From Sipunculus nudus (Eukaryota > Annelida > Sipuncula > Golfingiida > Sipunculidae), in assembly GCA_026874595.1 (NCBI GenBank), contig CM049310.1, forward strand, positions 88,541,556-88,605,555: a stretch of 64,000 bases of DNA, given 5' to 3'. A program made the translations under genes and the position numbers. A model generated the notes under the pieces. It made no database searches, had not been told where the DNA came from, and saw nothing but the letters and a program-made list of their open reading frames with translations. Every line of letters begins with the position of its first letter. Position 1 is the stretch's first letter. Positions 34,316 to 46,391 of the stretch are shown in pieces.

Positions 34316-35164
34316 GAGCATCAAGCCCTTGGTATTAATTTTTGTCATCACCCATCTCTTCATGTAAATCATGTGTTAATATGCAAGTTTTCTTTCTTAA
34401 TAGTATCATCACAGGCCACTTCCGTATTTAATGATGTTTCATCAAATTCTTAATCTAGGTATAAATTTACATCTGCAGAGTTCCATTTGGTTTGTGACTA
34501 TTGACAGGGTGGTAGCACTCACTGCCTATCACCCTTTTTGTATCCTGAATGGTATCACCCAGGCCTGGTGTCTACTGCACCCTAGGGTCCTTAGAGTGTA
34601 ATCCACACCAATGGTGGGTCAAAGCACTGAAGAACCCCCCCCCCCCCCCTCAAAGGCCCACTCATTTGTAAGTGATACATTTTTGTAGGGTACAGATCAG
34701 TAACACTTGTTTAAAACCCCAGGGTCACATGCTATCTGTAAACAGTTAAAAATGTTAATCAGAGTTTAGGAAGCCCCTCATTGGTATTCAAGGAAATAAA
34801 TCCATTTCAGAACTTGCATTGAAGTGTCATAAACTGTTGCATGCAGATGAACATCATTTATCATGAATATTGAGCTTTTGAATCTGTGGAATGGATCAGT
34901 GGAATATGGTATGCCCAGGTATGACAGGCAGAGCGATTTGACAAGACTTTCAGCAGATGCTGATATACCAGGGGAGCTCTAAGATGCAGAAATACAGGGG
35001 AGCTGTTATTGGTCTGCTCATATTATATATGATAAACAAATTTTGCAGATAAAATCTTCATTTTTCCAGGTAATTAAATGAGAATTCAGGGTGCCATTGA
35101 AACTGGATGAAAAACTGTGTTTATCACATATGTCATATTCAGGCATTGGTGTACATTTATTTTT
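34316..35164. other. Intron 1 sequence, nothing recognised
   Basis: No ORF or repeat with a partner in the window, apart from a C run near 34637-34649. Confidence 0.35.
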
Positions 35165-36579
35165 AGCTCAGCTGACTAAAAGTCATCTAAGCTATAGTCA
35201 TGGTCCATTGTCCGTCGTTCATCCGTATGTCCGGCTGTCCGTCCGTTAACAGGGCACGTTTTGAAACCGTTGGACCAATGATTCCAAAATTGTGCATACC
35301 ATTAGATGTCCAAAAAATCTCCTACCATGCCGAAAAATTGGGTCATTAGGACTTCGTTCCTTCGAGATATTAAGGAAAAACCTCCGTTTTCCATAAAAAA
35401 GCCATTGATACACTTAAAGGCTGCCTAATATCAAAACCACTGATCTGTTTTTGATCATATTTAGTATTCGTATTCTTCCATACATTTTCTATGAACAAAC
35501 AAAAAATTAGATCAGTGTTGGGTATTATTTTGAAGTTATGGGCCAAAATATAATGCAATTTTTAAAAAATGAGGAAATATATTTACTCACCTAACATGAG
35601 AACTGCTGAAGCTAGAGACCTTTTTTCAGGAAAATAACTTTATTTAATCAAGATTCAATTGTTTTCCCAAAATTAGATCTGAATTATGCAAATTTTTCAA
35701 GTTATGAGCATAAATAAAAAAAAATTCATTACATTTTGTCCAACTTTGGCAATGGCACATTTTTTCCCTGTAAGCACTGTTGATTTAATTTTCACAGCAT
35801 ATATACATAAGGATTTAATCTTTTAAAATCTGAAATTTCAAAGGAATTGATTAAAAAGAGTAGCTTTTATTCAAGTTTTCATACACCATGTCAAGTGTTG
35901 TTTACATCTAGCCCACCTAGTAGTACAGCCTTCACTTGCATTATGTAACCCACCCCAGGCAGCTTGCCTTGGCTCAGCTTGGCCACTACCAGCAGGCTTC
36001 CCCTCTGCCCTGCACTCCTCCCCCCCCAGATGGTGCATAAACTAGATGAATGTTATTATTTTCTGTATTTGATTCATTCTTATTCTAGGCTATGCTACAT
36101 TTAAGATTTTGTATTGTACAACCAGGGTTACAATGATTAAAGTGCACATTTAATTGTGTCCACAAAGTTGTGTATTGCTAAGAAAGTGTGAATGTTCATC
36201 AGATAAGTAATTCCTTACTTCAAAAGAGTAAAAACTTCACCAGGTGTGAAATTGACTATTAATTCCAGTAATAAATTAAAGCTAAGATAGTAATTAGCAC
36301 AATGCTATTGTTTGTCCCTCATTCAACCAACAGTGTGTATACTTTATTTGAAAAGATGTTTTATTTTATCAAATTTACTGAATCTTTTATTTTATCTCGA
36401 TAAATAAAATTAAGCATGTACTGAAAACTCCAATGTGCAACACTTTTTAATAGTGATTCAAGGAATAATCTTGTAGATGCCATGTTGTGGCATTATTTTC
36501 TTTTAAATTCAGCTTAAACATTTGTGATTTAAAAATAATAAAATATATGTGTATGCATAATATGACCCAATAAGAGCTA

Positions 36580-36702
36580 CACTCTGGATATATAATGATT
36601 GCAACTTTTGCAACAATTCTAATATTTTAACTTATATTTTCAGTTTTTTTTTTACTCTGGATATATAATGATTGTAACTTTTGCAACAATACTAATATTT
36701 TT
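36580..36702 (+). repeat. Tandem duplication of about 74 bp flanking the nested insertion
   Basis: ACTCTGGATATATAATGATT begins at 36580 and again at 36654. The second copy is cut at 36702 by element D2 and its remainder (ACTTATATTTTCAGTTTTTT) reappears at 43825, which places the insertion boundaries of the nested block. Confidence 0.7.
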
Positions 36703-39147
36703 AGCTCAGCTGACTATAAGTCATGTGAGCTATAGTCGTGGTCCATTGTCCGTTGTCCGTCCGTCCGTCCGGATGTCTGTCCGTAAGACTGGCACGTTTC
36801 GACACCATTGGACCTACGAATCTGAAATTTGCCATACAGTTAGATGTCCCAAAAATCTCCTACCATGCCAAAAAATTGGGTCAATAGGACTTCGTTCCTT
36901 CGAGATATCAAGGAAAAACCTCAATTTTTTATTAGAAATCTATTTTCACACGTCAGGACTGCCTAATATCAAAACCACTGATCTGGTTTTCTTCATATTT
37001 ACCATAAATATTCCTCTATATGGTTCCTATGTACATGCCAGAAATTAAGTCAGTATTATTTAATTTAAAAAAGTTATGGGCCCAAACATAATGGACTTTG
37101 TAAAAAAATCAGGAAAGATATTTTGTCACTTAAGACCAAAAGTGTTAAAGGTAGGGACTTTTTTCAGTAATACAACTTTAATTGATCAAAATTTAATTGT
37201 ATACCAAAAATTAGATCAAAATCTGTTAAATTTTTTTTTAAATATTGGCAAAAATATAAAATTGGCACCTTAAATTTTGCCAGAGTTTGGCCATGGCACT
37301 TTTTTTTCCTGTAAGTACTGTTGATTTAATTTTAACAGCATGTTTTTGTTAGCATTTTGTCTGTTAACACCAAAAATTTGAAACCATTTGATCAAAAACT
37401 GTAGATTTTATTCAAGTTTTCAAGCACCATGTCACATCAAGTTTACATCAAGCTAGTGTTATGCAGTTTGCTAGAGCTCAGCTCCCCAGCTTCAGCTCTA
37501 AGTTCATTAAATTTAGCATACAGTTAGATGTCTCCAAAATCCCCTACCGTGCCAAGAAATTTATCACTAGGACTTAATTCCTTTGAAATATTAAATTTAC
37601 TCCCTTAACAAGAGGATTGCTGAAGCTAGAGATCTTTTGTCAGGGATGTAACATTATTTAATCAAGATTCAATTAAATACCAAAAATTAGTTCTGAATTT
37701 TTCAAATTTTATAAGTTATTAGTATAAATATAAAATTATTAGTACCTTAAATTTTGCCCAACTTTGACCATGGCACGTTTGTTTCCTGAGAGTACTGTTG
37801 ATATAATTTTCATATCATGCACACATAAGGATTTCATCTTTGTAGTTTAGAAAGCTTAAAGAAATTGGCCATATATTGTAGCTTTTATTAATGTTTATAT
37901 GAGACCATGTCAGACCCAGGCTTAATCCAACCCCTCTTCAGTCACCTGTATGTTAACCTTGTTGACCTTTCATCAGATTATGCATGCTTGATGGGGCAGC
38001 CAGGCAGCTAATGCCCAGCCACAGTTGATCCAGGTTTCCAACCTAACTCATCTAGTAATTGTTTTGAATAACAACGTAACAATAAACAATAAATCAATAA
38101 TTTTGTATTGTTTTTTTTTATAACAAATTAAAGAAAAATTAATAGAAAAGGAATTTGTTAGTTGATGAGTAACAGAAAATTAACTTGCAGTTTCTGATGA
38201 TGTAAGAATCTTGTATGGGTGGATAGAATGTCAATGTTATTCAAAATAACACCATGCAGTCACCTATGGTATTTTTCAGTGAAATTTTAATGATAAAAAA
38301 AATAAATCATATTATTCATTACTAATTATTAGGGATCATATGAAGGAAATTAATGATAGACAAAGATGCAGTTGATAATATTAATCTAGATTCCTACTGT
38401 GTCTAGTGTGTAGATTGATGTGAAAGTAGTCCAAAGTGAATATATTACATTTATTTTTTTTAATATAAATATAAGCCATAAAACCAGGTACTTCTGATCA
38501 TTATTTAAATTTGTGAATTTTGTATATTCTGGATTCTCAACATCTTTGTTTGGCTAAAACTGAATAAATACTAGACATGGTGCGAATGCTTTGCAAATGT
38601 ATTTGAATACGAATATGAATATGTACTGCATTAAAAATATTTTATTGCATAAGAATGGGAATTCAGATAAAAATGAAAGTATTTGAATACCAGTGCAGAT
38701 ACTTTCAAAATGTATTCATGAATGCATTCATGAATATATTCTATAATATTATTTCAATAATCATTTCAGTTATATTTTATTTTAAAAAATCATATGATTT
38801 TCTTATTATTTTTTAATAAATTTATATTGGCACAATATTTGTTATTAAATTTTAATAAATAGTTATGTAAATTTTAATAAATAGTTTTATAATATGTGCT
38901 GCTTATAAGTTATATGGCCAAGTCAAAATCTGTGTGACAAAAGCACTCCATTTGTTAACAAAATAAATGAAATCAATCCTCTTCCCTGTCTCCAAATATC
39001 CTATCAAAATCATACATAAGCTAAACACAAACAACTCATAATAAAGCTTATATTTATTACCACACAAAACAAGCATGTGCCTCTTTCCCAAATCATATTT
39101 TTTATCATATATAACAGCTGAGCGCCGTGACCCATGGGTCCCTTGTT
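36703..39147 (+). mobile_element. HINE-like element D2
   Basis: Starts AGCTCAGCTGACTATAAGTC and ends CAGCTGAGCGCCGTGACCCA then TGGGTCCCTTGTT. The 5' hairpin arms are TGACT/AGTCA inside AGCTCA/TGAGCT. The region near the 5' end has the TCCGTCCGTCCG run common to this family. The 3' block (38520-39147) also occurs at 55565-56124. Confidence 0.6.
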
Positions 39148-39239
39148 ATGCCCCGCCTCAAAGTGGCCGGGGCATATAGTTTTACCCATGTCCGTCATTC
39201 CGTCCTTCCGTCATTCCGAAATCAAACAGTTGTACGGAC

Positions 39240-40146
39240 TTTTTTTTCACAATGCCTGCAGATATTGGCCTGGTTTTTGGTGTGTGGGCAGTTATGACCA
39301 GTTACAGATTGAGTTTGCGTTTTGTCCCGGTTGACCTACTTTTGACCATTTTACGGCTCCTAAACATAGAAAATTTCATGAAAAATAGAAATTTTCATGA
39401 CAAATGCACATGTATGGACTTTTTTTCGCAATACCTGCAGATATTGGCCTGATTTTTGGTGTGTAGGCAGATCATAACCAGTTACAGATCGAGTTCGCGT
39501 TTCATCCCAGTTGACCTATTTTTGACCATTTTACGGCTCCTGAACATAGAAAATTTCATGAAAAATATGAACTTTCATGACATATACACATGTACAGACT
39601 TTTTTTTTGCAATGCCTGCAGATATTGGCCTGATTTTTGGTGTGTGGGCAGATATTGACCAGTTACATATCAAGTTCTAGTTTCATCCCAGTTGACTTAT
39701 TTTTGACCATTTTATGGCTCCTGAACATAGAAAATTTCATGAAAAATATAAATTTCATGACATATACACATGTACGGACTTTTTTTTCGCAGTGCCTGCA
39801 GATATTGGCGTGATTTTTGGTGTGTGGGCAGATATTGACCAGTTACAGATCAAGTTCTCGTTTCCTCCCAGTTGACCTATTTTGACCGTTTTACGGCTCC
39901 TGAACATAGAAAATTTCATGAAAAATATAAATTTTCATGACAAATACACATGAACAGACCTTTTTTTGCAATACCTGCAGATATTGGAGTGATTTTTGAT
40001 GTGTGGGCAGATATTGACCAGTAACAGATCAAGTTCTCGTTTTGTCCCAGTTGACCTACTTTTGACCGTTTTACGGCTCCTGAACATAGAAAATTTCATG
40101 AAAAATATAAATTTTCATGACAAATACACATGTACAGACCTTTTTT
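39240..40146 (+). repeat. Tandem array, about 180-bp units (first part)
   Basis: CCTGCAGATATTGG recurs at about 39255, 39434, 39615, 39795 and 39974, each followed by GGTGTGTGGGCAGAT, GACCAGTTACAGAT, TTGACCTA, TTTTACGGCTCCT and AAAATTTCATGAAAAAT. Confidence 0.9.
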
Positions 40147-42575
40147 AGCTCAGCTGACTTTCAGTCATGCTGGGCTATAGCGATGGGTCTTTGTCCGTCG
40201 TCCTTCCGTCTGTCCGTCCGGCCGGCCGTCCGTCCGTTAGCAGGGCACAAATCGTAACCGTAGGGGCTAGGGCCATGAACCCTATGCAGTCTTAGAGGTT
40301 ATAAAAAGATCTCCTTGCAATCCTGAAATTAGGTCACTGCGACCTATATTCTCGAAGTTATGGGGTGTGTTTGCACCCCCCAGAAATGACTCTTTGAGAC
40401 AAAATTTTCATCCCAAACCTTCCATCTTTCACATACAGCTCACCTACCAACAGGGGAAGAACCATAATTTTTTTGAGGTCAAAAGGTCAAAGGTCAAGGT
40501 CACAGGAGCCTCTTCTTTGAAAAGCCTGTGGATGCATTTTAAGCCAACCCTTTCATCCCAATTCTTTGATTTTTCACATATAGCTCACCTACTAAGTTGG
40601 AGAAGAATCCTATAGATTTTGAGGTCACAAGGTCAAAGGTCAGGGTCACAGGATCCACTTCTTTGAAAAAGTTGTGGACACATTTCAAGCAAGACTTTTC
40701 ATTCCAAACCTTCCAGCACTGATATCGCTTCTCTGCCAACAGGGGAAAAGACCTGTTGATTTTGAGGTCAAAGGTCAAGTTCACAGCACCCACTTCTTGC
40801 GTGGAGTCATTTTCAGGCAAACTTTTCAATCTGTACCTTCCATCTGTCATATATGGCTTACCTACCAATAAGGGAAGAAGCCTATTGATGTTGAGGTCAA
40901 AAAGTCAAAGGTCAAGGTCACAATATTTAATTGTTCTAAATGCTTGTGAGCATATTTCAAGTGTAACTGTTCAACCCAAACCTTCAGTCTTTCACATATG
41001 CCACATCTATGCATCACTCAGTTTGACTCAAACTTCATATTTATGGGTCTTTTTGCTTGAATAAATAACTTATTGATTTTGGGGTCAGCTGGTCAGCAGG
41101 TTAAAGGTTGCAGGTCAAAGTTATTCACCCATTGGTTGCCAAGTAATTACACCAGATTTAAGTGGTTAGTAGTTACCCATCATTTAGAAAGAATCCAGTT
41201 GATATATGTGCAAAAGGCCAAGGTCATAGGTCAGGGATGTTCACAATTACTTATTTTATAGACTATCTCTATTTTTCTTGTATATATAACCATCCCACTC
41301 CAGCTGGTACATCTCCCTGTGTGGCTGTAATTGTGAGTGACACTGGTGACATATGACTCCCTTTTGTATCAGCCTATTAAGTGATACGGGTCAGTGATAA
41401 GTACCTCGTTACTTCATAACAAAAACACTGTTGTCAGAATGCTTCAGCCAGGCATTAAGACTATGAGAGTATAGTATTAGTGTTTAGCTACTGATTTATA
41501 AGATGATGGGAACATTTTGCAGTTTATTTTATGGAATCCTAGCAATTAACTTAGTTTCTTGGATATCTGAATATTTTAATATATATCACCACATATAAAA
41601 GCAAGTGTTTGTTCTCATAATATGTGGATGTGTACCTTGATTTAGGATGGCTTTTTGTTTTATTTCAAGACTCTTAGTCATGCTTTCTGCATTTCTTTTC
41701 TTTCAGGTTTGGCAGTTTACCTACCCTGCTGACCCCATTGAAAAGCAGAGTGATAATAAAAAATATTGGACCTACACTTTTTACAATTGCATATCTATAA
41801 ATCTGATTTGAGGGCCTGGACATGCTTTTGAATTATTTTGGGCATTCATTACTGGATAATTTGCCCCAAGTTTGGTCTCTTATTGGAGAATGTGGGATAT
41901 CAAATGTCATACTTGTCAGAAATCCATTATGTCTGCCAGTTAGCCACCTTAGAAATTCTTTCTTCAGTGCAGTTTCAGTAATTTTTCTTTAATGTTTGGT
42001 CCGATTTAGAGAATGTTTGTTGTCTGATTTCAGACTTGTCAGAAGTCCAATATGGCCACCAGGCAACCATCTTTTAATTCCTTTTGATAATATTATCTCA
42101 AGAACAGTTAAAGTGAATGCAGTTGGATGTATATTTATGTAATCTTGTAAAGGATTGGGTCAAATATTTCTGAATAAATACTACCATCATTTATAAAAGT
42201 GCAGTACAGTTGGCTTGTATTGAATAAAAATTCATACAGAAGCACCTGTTTCTCAATAATTCTTGCATGTATTTCCTTGATTTTTGCTATATATTTTGAT
42301 CGTATATTTGCCCTTTGTGGTGTTCCTTTTGAGACTGACAGGTTTCAAGCAAGCTGTTGGAATAGTTCCTGATAGCTTAACAATCATGCATTTTCCTCAG
42401 ACCATCAATTCACTGTGTTTTAACCAGACATAGGTGATATATATTTCTGTTGTCATAGAAAATTTTCAACAAATTGGCAAATTGGTTCTTCAAAATTTGA
42501 CTGGAAGTTGTGAATCTCAGTCCATGATGTCACAGGTCATGCTTGGCTGCTGAGCGTCATGACCCATGGGTCACT
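40147..42575 (+). mobile_element. HINE-like element D3 inserted in the array of element C
   Basis: It starts AGCTCAGCTGACTTTCAGTC after a T run and ends CTGAGCGTCATGACCCATGG then GTCAC before another T run. The flanking array unit (ACAGACCTTTTTT | TTGCAATACCTGCAG) is continuous without it, so target and borders are defined to within the T run. It contains AGGTCA-rich tandem units at 40440-40925. Confidence 0.7.
40440..40925 (+). repeat. Four tandem units with AGGTCA half-site clusters
   Basis: GAGGTCAAAAGGTCAAAGGT near 40475 is echoed near 40620, 40762 and 40893, a period of about 130-145. Units share CTACCAA.A.GGGAA, TTGAGGTCA and AAGGTCACA. Two AGGTCA words one base apart (DR1 spacing) are visible in several units. 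Confidence 0.85.
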
Positions 42576-43660
42576 TTTTTGCAATACCTGCAGATATTGG
42601 CCTGATTTTTGGTGTGTGGGCAGATAATGACCAGTTATAGATGGAGTTCACGTTTTTTCCCAGTTGACCTACTTTTGACCATTTGACGTTGCTCTTAACA
42701 TAGAAAATTTCATAAAAAAGTGCACGTTTGGACTTTTTTTCACACTGCCTGCAGATACGGGCCTGATTTTTGGTGTGTAGGCAGATAATGACCAGTTACA
42801 GATCGAGTTCTTGTTTTATCACTGTTGACCCAGCTTTTGACCATTTGACTGCTCCTGAAAAAAGAAAGTTTCATGAAAAATAGAAATTTTCATAACAAAT
42901 GCATATGTACGGACTTTTTTTCCTCAAAGCCTGCAGATACCACCCTGATTTTTTATGTGTGGGCAGATATTGACCAGTAACAGATAAAGTTCTCGTTTCG
43001 TCCCAGTTGACCTACTTTTGACCGTTTTACGGCTCCTGAACATAGAAAATTTCATGAAAAATATAAATTTTCATGACAAATACACATGTACAGACCTTTT
43101 TTTGCAATGCCTGCAGATATTGGCCTGATTTTTGGTGTGTCGGCAGATAATGACCAGTTATAGATGGAGTTCATGTTTTGTCCCAGTTGACCTCCTTTTG
43201 ACCATTTGACGTTGCTCTTAACATAGAAAATTTCATAAAAAAGTGCACGTTTGGACTTTTTTTCACACTGCCTGCAGATACGGGCCTGATTTTTGGTGTG
43301 TAGGCAGATAATGACCAGTTACAGATCGAGTTCTTGTTTTATCCCAGTTGACCCAGCTTTTGACCATTTGACTGCTCCTGAAAAAAGAAAGTTTCATGAA
43401 AAATAGAAATTTTCATAACAAATGCATATGTACGGACTTTTTTTCCTCAAAGCCTGCAGATACCACCCTGATTTTTTATGTGTGGGCAGATAATGACAGT
43501 TACAGGTAGAGTTCGCATTTCGTCCCGGTTGACCTACTTTTGATTGTTTTACGGCTCCTAAACATAGAAAATTTCATGAAAGACAGAAATTTTTATGGAA
43601 AATGCACATGTATGGACTTTTTTCACAATGCCTACAGATACTGGCCTGATTTTTGTTATG
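42576..43660 (+). repeat. Tandem array, about 180-bp units (second part), with 533-bp higher-order period
   Basis: Units near 42587, 42738, 42930, 43110, 43271, 43453 and 43631. The GCCTGCAGATACGGGCCTGA unit occurs at 42737 and again 533 bases later, so a block of three units was itself duplicated. Confidence 0.85.
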
Positions 43661-44232
43661 TGGCTTGATAATGACCTGTTACAGATCGACTTTGCATTAA
43701 GCCCTTGTTAACCTACTTTTGACCATACGACACCTCCTGAACTTAAAAAATTTGTCAAAATTTAACAAATGTTTCTAATTTGCCCCAGGCGCGGGCATAC
43801 GTGTCGTTCCGACACATCTAGTTACTTATATTTTCAGTTTTTTTATTTATACAACTTGTAAATGAAAAAAAAATGATTCAGATAAAAACTTTAATGGAAA
43901 AAGTGGATATGCTAAAAAATAGGCTTATATATGAACTTAAATGCATAATTCCCTTGAAAGTGAAATAAAGGTATTAGTCCATTTTGTCCACTTGCCTGTC
44001 CATCTGTAAATTTCAAATGCATCTCAGTATCTCAATACTTTTGCTGTTTTTCTTCATGACAGTCTTGTCAGAGTATTTGTTTGCAATCATATATTTAGAA
44101 CTTTACTATAACCAAGTAGGAGGGCCCCTTTCCTCTTAGCTTCTCATATTCTTATATAAATGAAAAACATTACAATAGAATATTTTGCATTTGCAAAAAT
44201 TTCAAACTTCAGCTTAGCGCTGTGACCCATGG

Positions 44233-44695
44233 GTCCCTTGTTTTAAGCATGTTGTGGTTTATGTATTGTCTGGACAAATGAGGAGGAGGTTAAAATTAGA
44301 CAGGAGATAGTACTTCGAATATCGTCAAGCATCAATGGAATCTGAGTCTCAATCAGTAGTCCTAGTTTAATGCTAACTGAAAAATTAAATAAAAAATTAA
44401 ATTTTCTGATTTTTCTCCACATATTAAAATAAATTGAATCTTCTCCATATATTTTTGGTCAAAGTTCAATTTTTTATACGTTTAGTTTTAGGCCTAGTTT
44501 GAATGAAGCAGTTTCTAAAAAAACATAGCTATTCTTTTTTCCACTTTTTCTTCAGGGGTTCGATTGACTGGTAGTTATGTGTTACAATTTTTTACATGGT
44601 TTTGTATATTTTGTTTTCAATATTATTAAGGCAGGCATATGAGATGGCAGTGCCCCCTGATTATATCTTGAAGAACTATTCTTAGCCCTAGCTTT
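44233..44695. other. Intron 1 end, nothing recognised
   Basis: AT-rich, leading to the exon 2 acceptor. Confidence 0.35.
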
Positions 44696-44719
44696 ATGTG
44701 CTTGTCCTGCCCCCTGCAG

Positions 44720-44854
44720 GCTGCCTTGAGAAGCTCCCTGAGACATCTCACTAAGTGTTCAGCTGGATCAAGGTTCAACCTTCAAACCTGTGTGACTGCC
44801 TCGGCTCAACATCTCTCTGTCACACCTCCAGTGGCCGCCTTCACTACAACTGCA
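44720..44854 (+). CDS. KYAT3: Aminotransferase exon 2 (presequence)
   Basis: The acceptor CCCCCTGCAG precedes 44720; the donor is GCA|GTGAGT. The 45 codons include Arg, Lys and His, many Ser/Thr/Ala, and no acidic residue, as in a mitochondrial targeting peptide. The frame is also open upstream to ATG at 44696 (MCLSCPLQ), so a shorter transcript could start here. Confidence 0.75.
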
Positions 44855-46032
44855 GTGAGTGTTTATTTATTACTGTTATCTAAATCATATACTACTAGTA
44901 TACAGTAGTGACATGGCAAAAATAGATCTGCTGTACATGTCTACCATATGCTTGGTTAGCTTCATGTGCTGATTATTTTGGTTTGTGGTGTTGAGGTCTG
45001 TAATGTGTACTTGCCTGATGGGGGGGTTGGGTTACTGATAGTGATGTGCTGTTAGTTGACTTGCCACTAGGGAAATCTTGGCTTGTATCAGGATGCTCCC
45101 TTCTAACTGTGTGTGATTGTAGTAAAGGGATCGATTTGTACACTGTTCAGGCTACTAACTGTATACATAAAATGATTATATATGTAATATTAATTATATA
45201 TAATTTTTTAAATATTAGTTACCAGTGTAATATCTATTTTGATTTACCTGAAAATGCTGATTCATTTACTGTTCTCAGCATCTGACCTTTTGACCTCGTG
45301 ATCTGACCTTTTGACCTCATAATTGAGGAGGGGGGGGGGGGTGTAAGAGGGTGGAGGAGATGTGGATGGTCCCGGGGGGGGGGGGGGGGGGGTCTTTGAG
45401 TTAGCATATCAAACATTGGTATCAGGCCACACCCTCCAAATATTTTAGTTTATAAAACTGATTACCAATATGAAAAAAAATACAACCTTATGCATCAAGT
45501 TTGTAATGCATGTATTATTGAGAAGATATAATCATCCTCATATGTACTTTGGCTGTCAGTTATTAAATGTGTTTTATTGTAACAGTGTCAGTAGTCAGTA
45601 GTTCCAATTATATGGAGAAACTGTTCTGTATCAAATGAATAAGTTTTTATTCACTTTGTCTGTTTTTTAACCTTATTTATTTTTTTAAATGAATAAGTTG
45701 TGACAGGTGTATAACTGTATATGGATGTATATCTTTGTATTTAACATGTAAACATTTTGGCAAATATAAAAATAAACATTGCTTTTCCATAGCTTAGTTT
45801 ATTTTGTGGTGCTTTAGTGGTTTTTTTGAGACCACATAATAAATATATTCTTCTAAACAATCGTGTTCTCAAGAATCCTCAAGTTTTTGCTTCCATATTA
45901 CCTCACTTCCATGGCCATGCTTGATAGTGTTCTGTAATATTTTTGCAGCTCTTTGTTAAATGTAAAACCCATTGTGCATATGTCTGTATATAAATGAAAT
46001 TTTTTTCAAAACTCTTGTGAACATATGTATGT

Positions 46033-46075
<43 letters not shown>
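44855..46075. other. Intron 2, left part
   Basis: No gene. Two G runs at about 45329-45340 and 45374-45392, each near TGACCTTTTGACCT words, and (TA)n at about 46036-46070 directly abutting the foldback element. Confidence 0.5.
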
Positions 46076-46076
<1 letters not shown>

Positions 46077-46391
46077 GTCAGAGACGAGATTAAAATCCAG
46101 GCGGATTTTAAATTCGCCTAGACGAGATTGCGATTGTGATCTCGCCTAGGCGAGATTGCAATTGTGATCTCGGCTAGACGGATTTTAAACTCGCCTAGAC
46201 AAGATCACAATCGCAATCTCGCCTAGGCGAGATTAAAATCCATCATGGAGCAGGCCAGGATTTTAATCTCGCCTAGGCGAGTTTAAAATCTGTCTGGTGT
46301 CATCCAGGCGAGTTTAAAATCTGCCTGATATCACTTGGGCGAGTATAAAATCTGCCTAGGCGAGATTAAAATAGTGATCTGATCTAATTTC
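46076..46391. repeat. F1 left inverted-repeat arm
   Basis: About 29 bases longer than the right arm; the excess is one extra word block around TGCCTGATATCACTTGGGCG. Confidence 0.85.

Larger units (their letters stand above)
39148..43823 (+). mobile_element. HINE-like element C with minisatellite core, interrupted by D3
   Basis: The 5' end ATGCCCCGCC...GGCCGGGGCAT is a stem. The 3' end has CGGGCAT, a hairpin GTGTCGTTCCGACAC (43801-43815), then ATCTAGTT. A hairpin a few bases before CTAG resembles a Helitron 3' end. The core is a tandem array of about 180-bp units: five before D3 and seven after. No protein coding. Confidence 0.6.
35165..44232 (+). mobile_element. HINE/Helitron-like element D1, interrupted by nested insertions
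   Basis: The start AGCTCAGCTGACT folds on AGTCATCTAAGCT. The end is GACCCATGGGTCCCTTGTT. The body 35165-36490 matches 53922-55240 and the tail 43925-44232 matches 55240-55564, so this is one element split by about 7.1 kb (36703-43823). The family has a 5' hairpin, (A/C)GCTCAGCTG words at both ends, a 3' palindrome and a T-rich target. That resembles non-autonomous Helentrons (HINEs), but no Rep/helicase is present, so the class is inferred. Confidence 0.6.

Noticed and set aside
45234-45416. Proline-rich ORF on the minus strand
   Set aside because: Translation of two G runs; no support.
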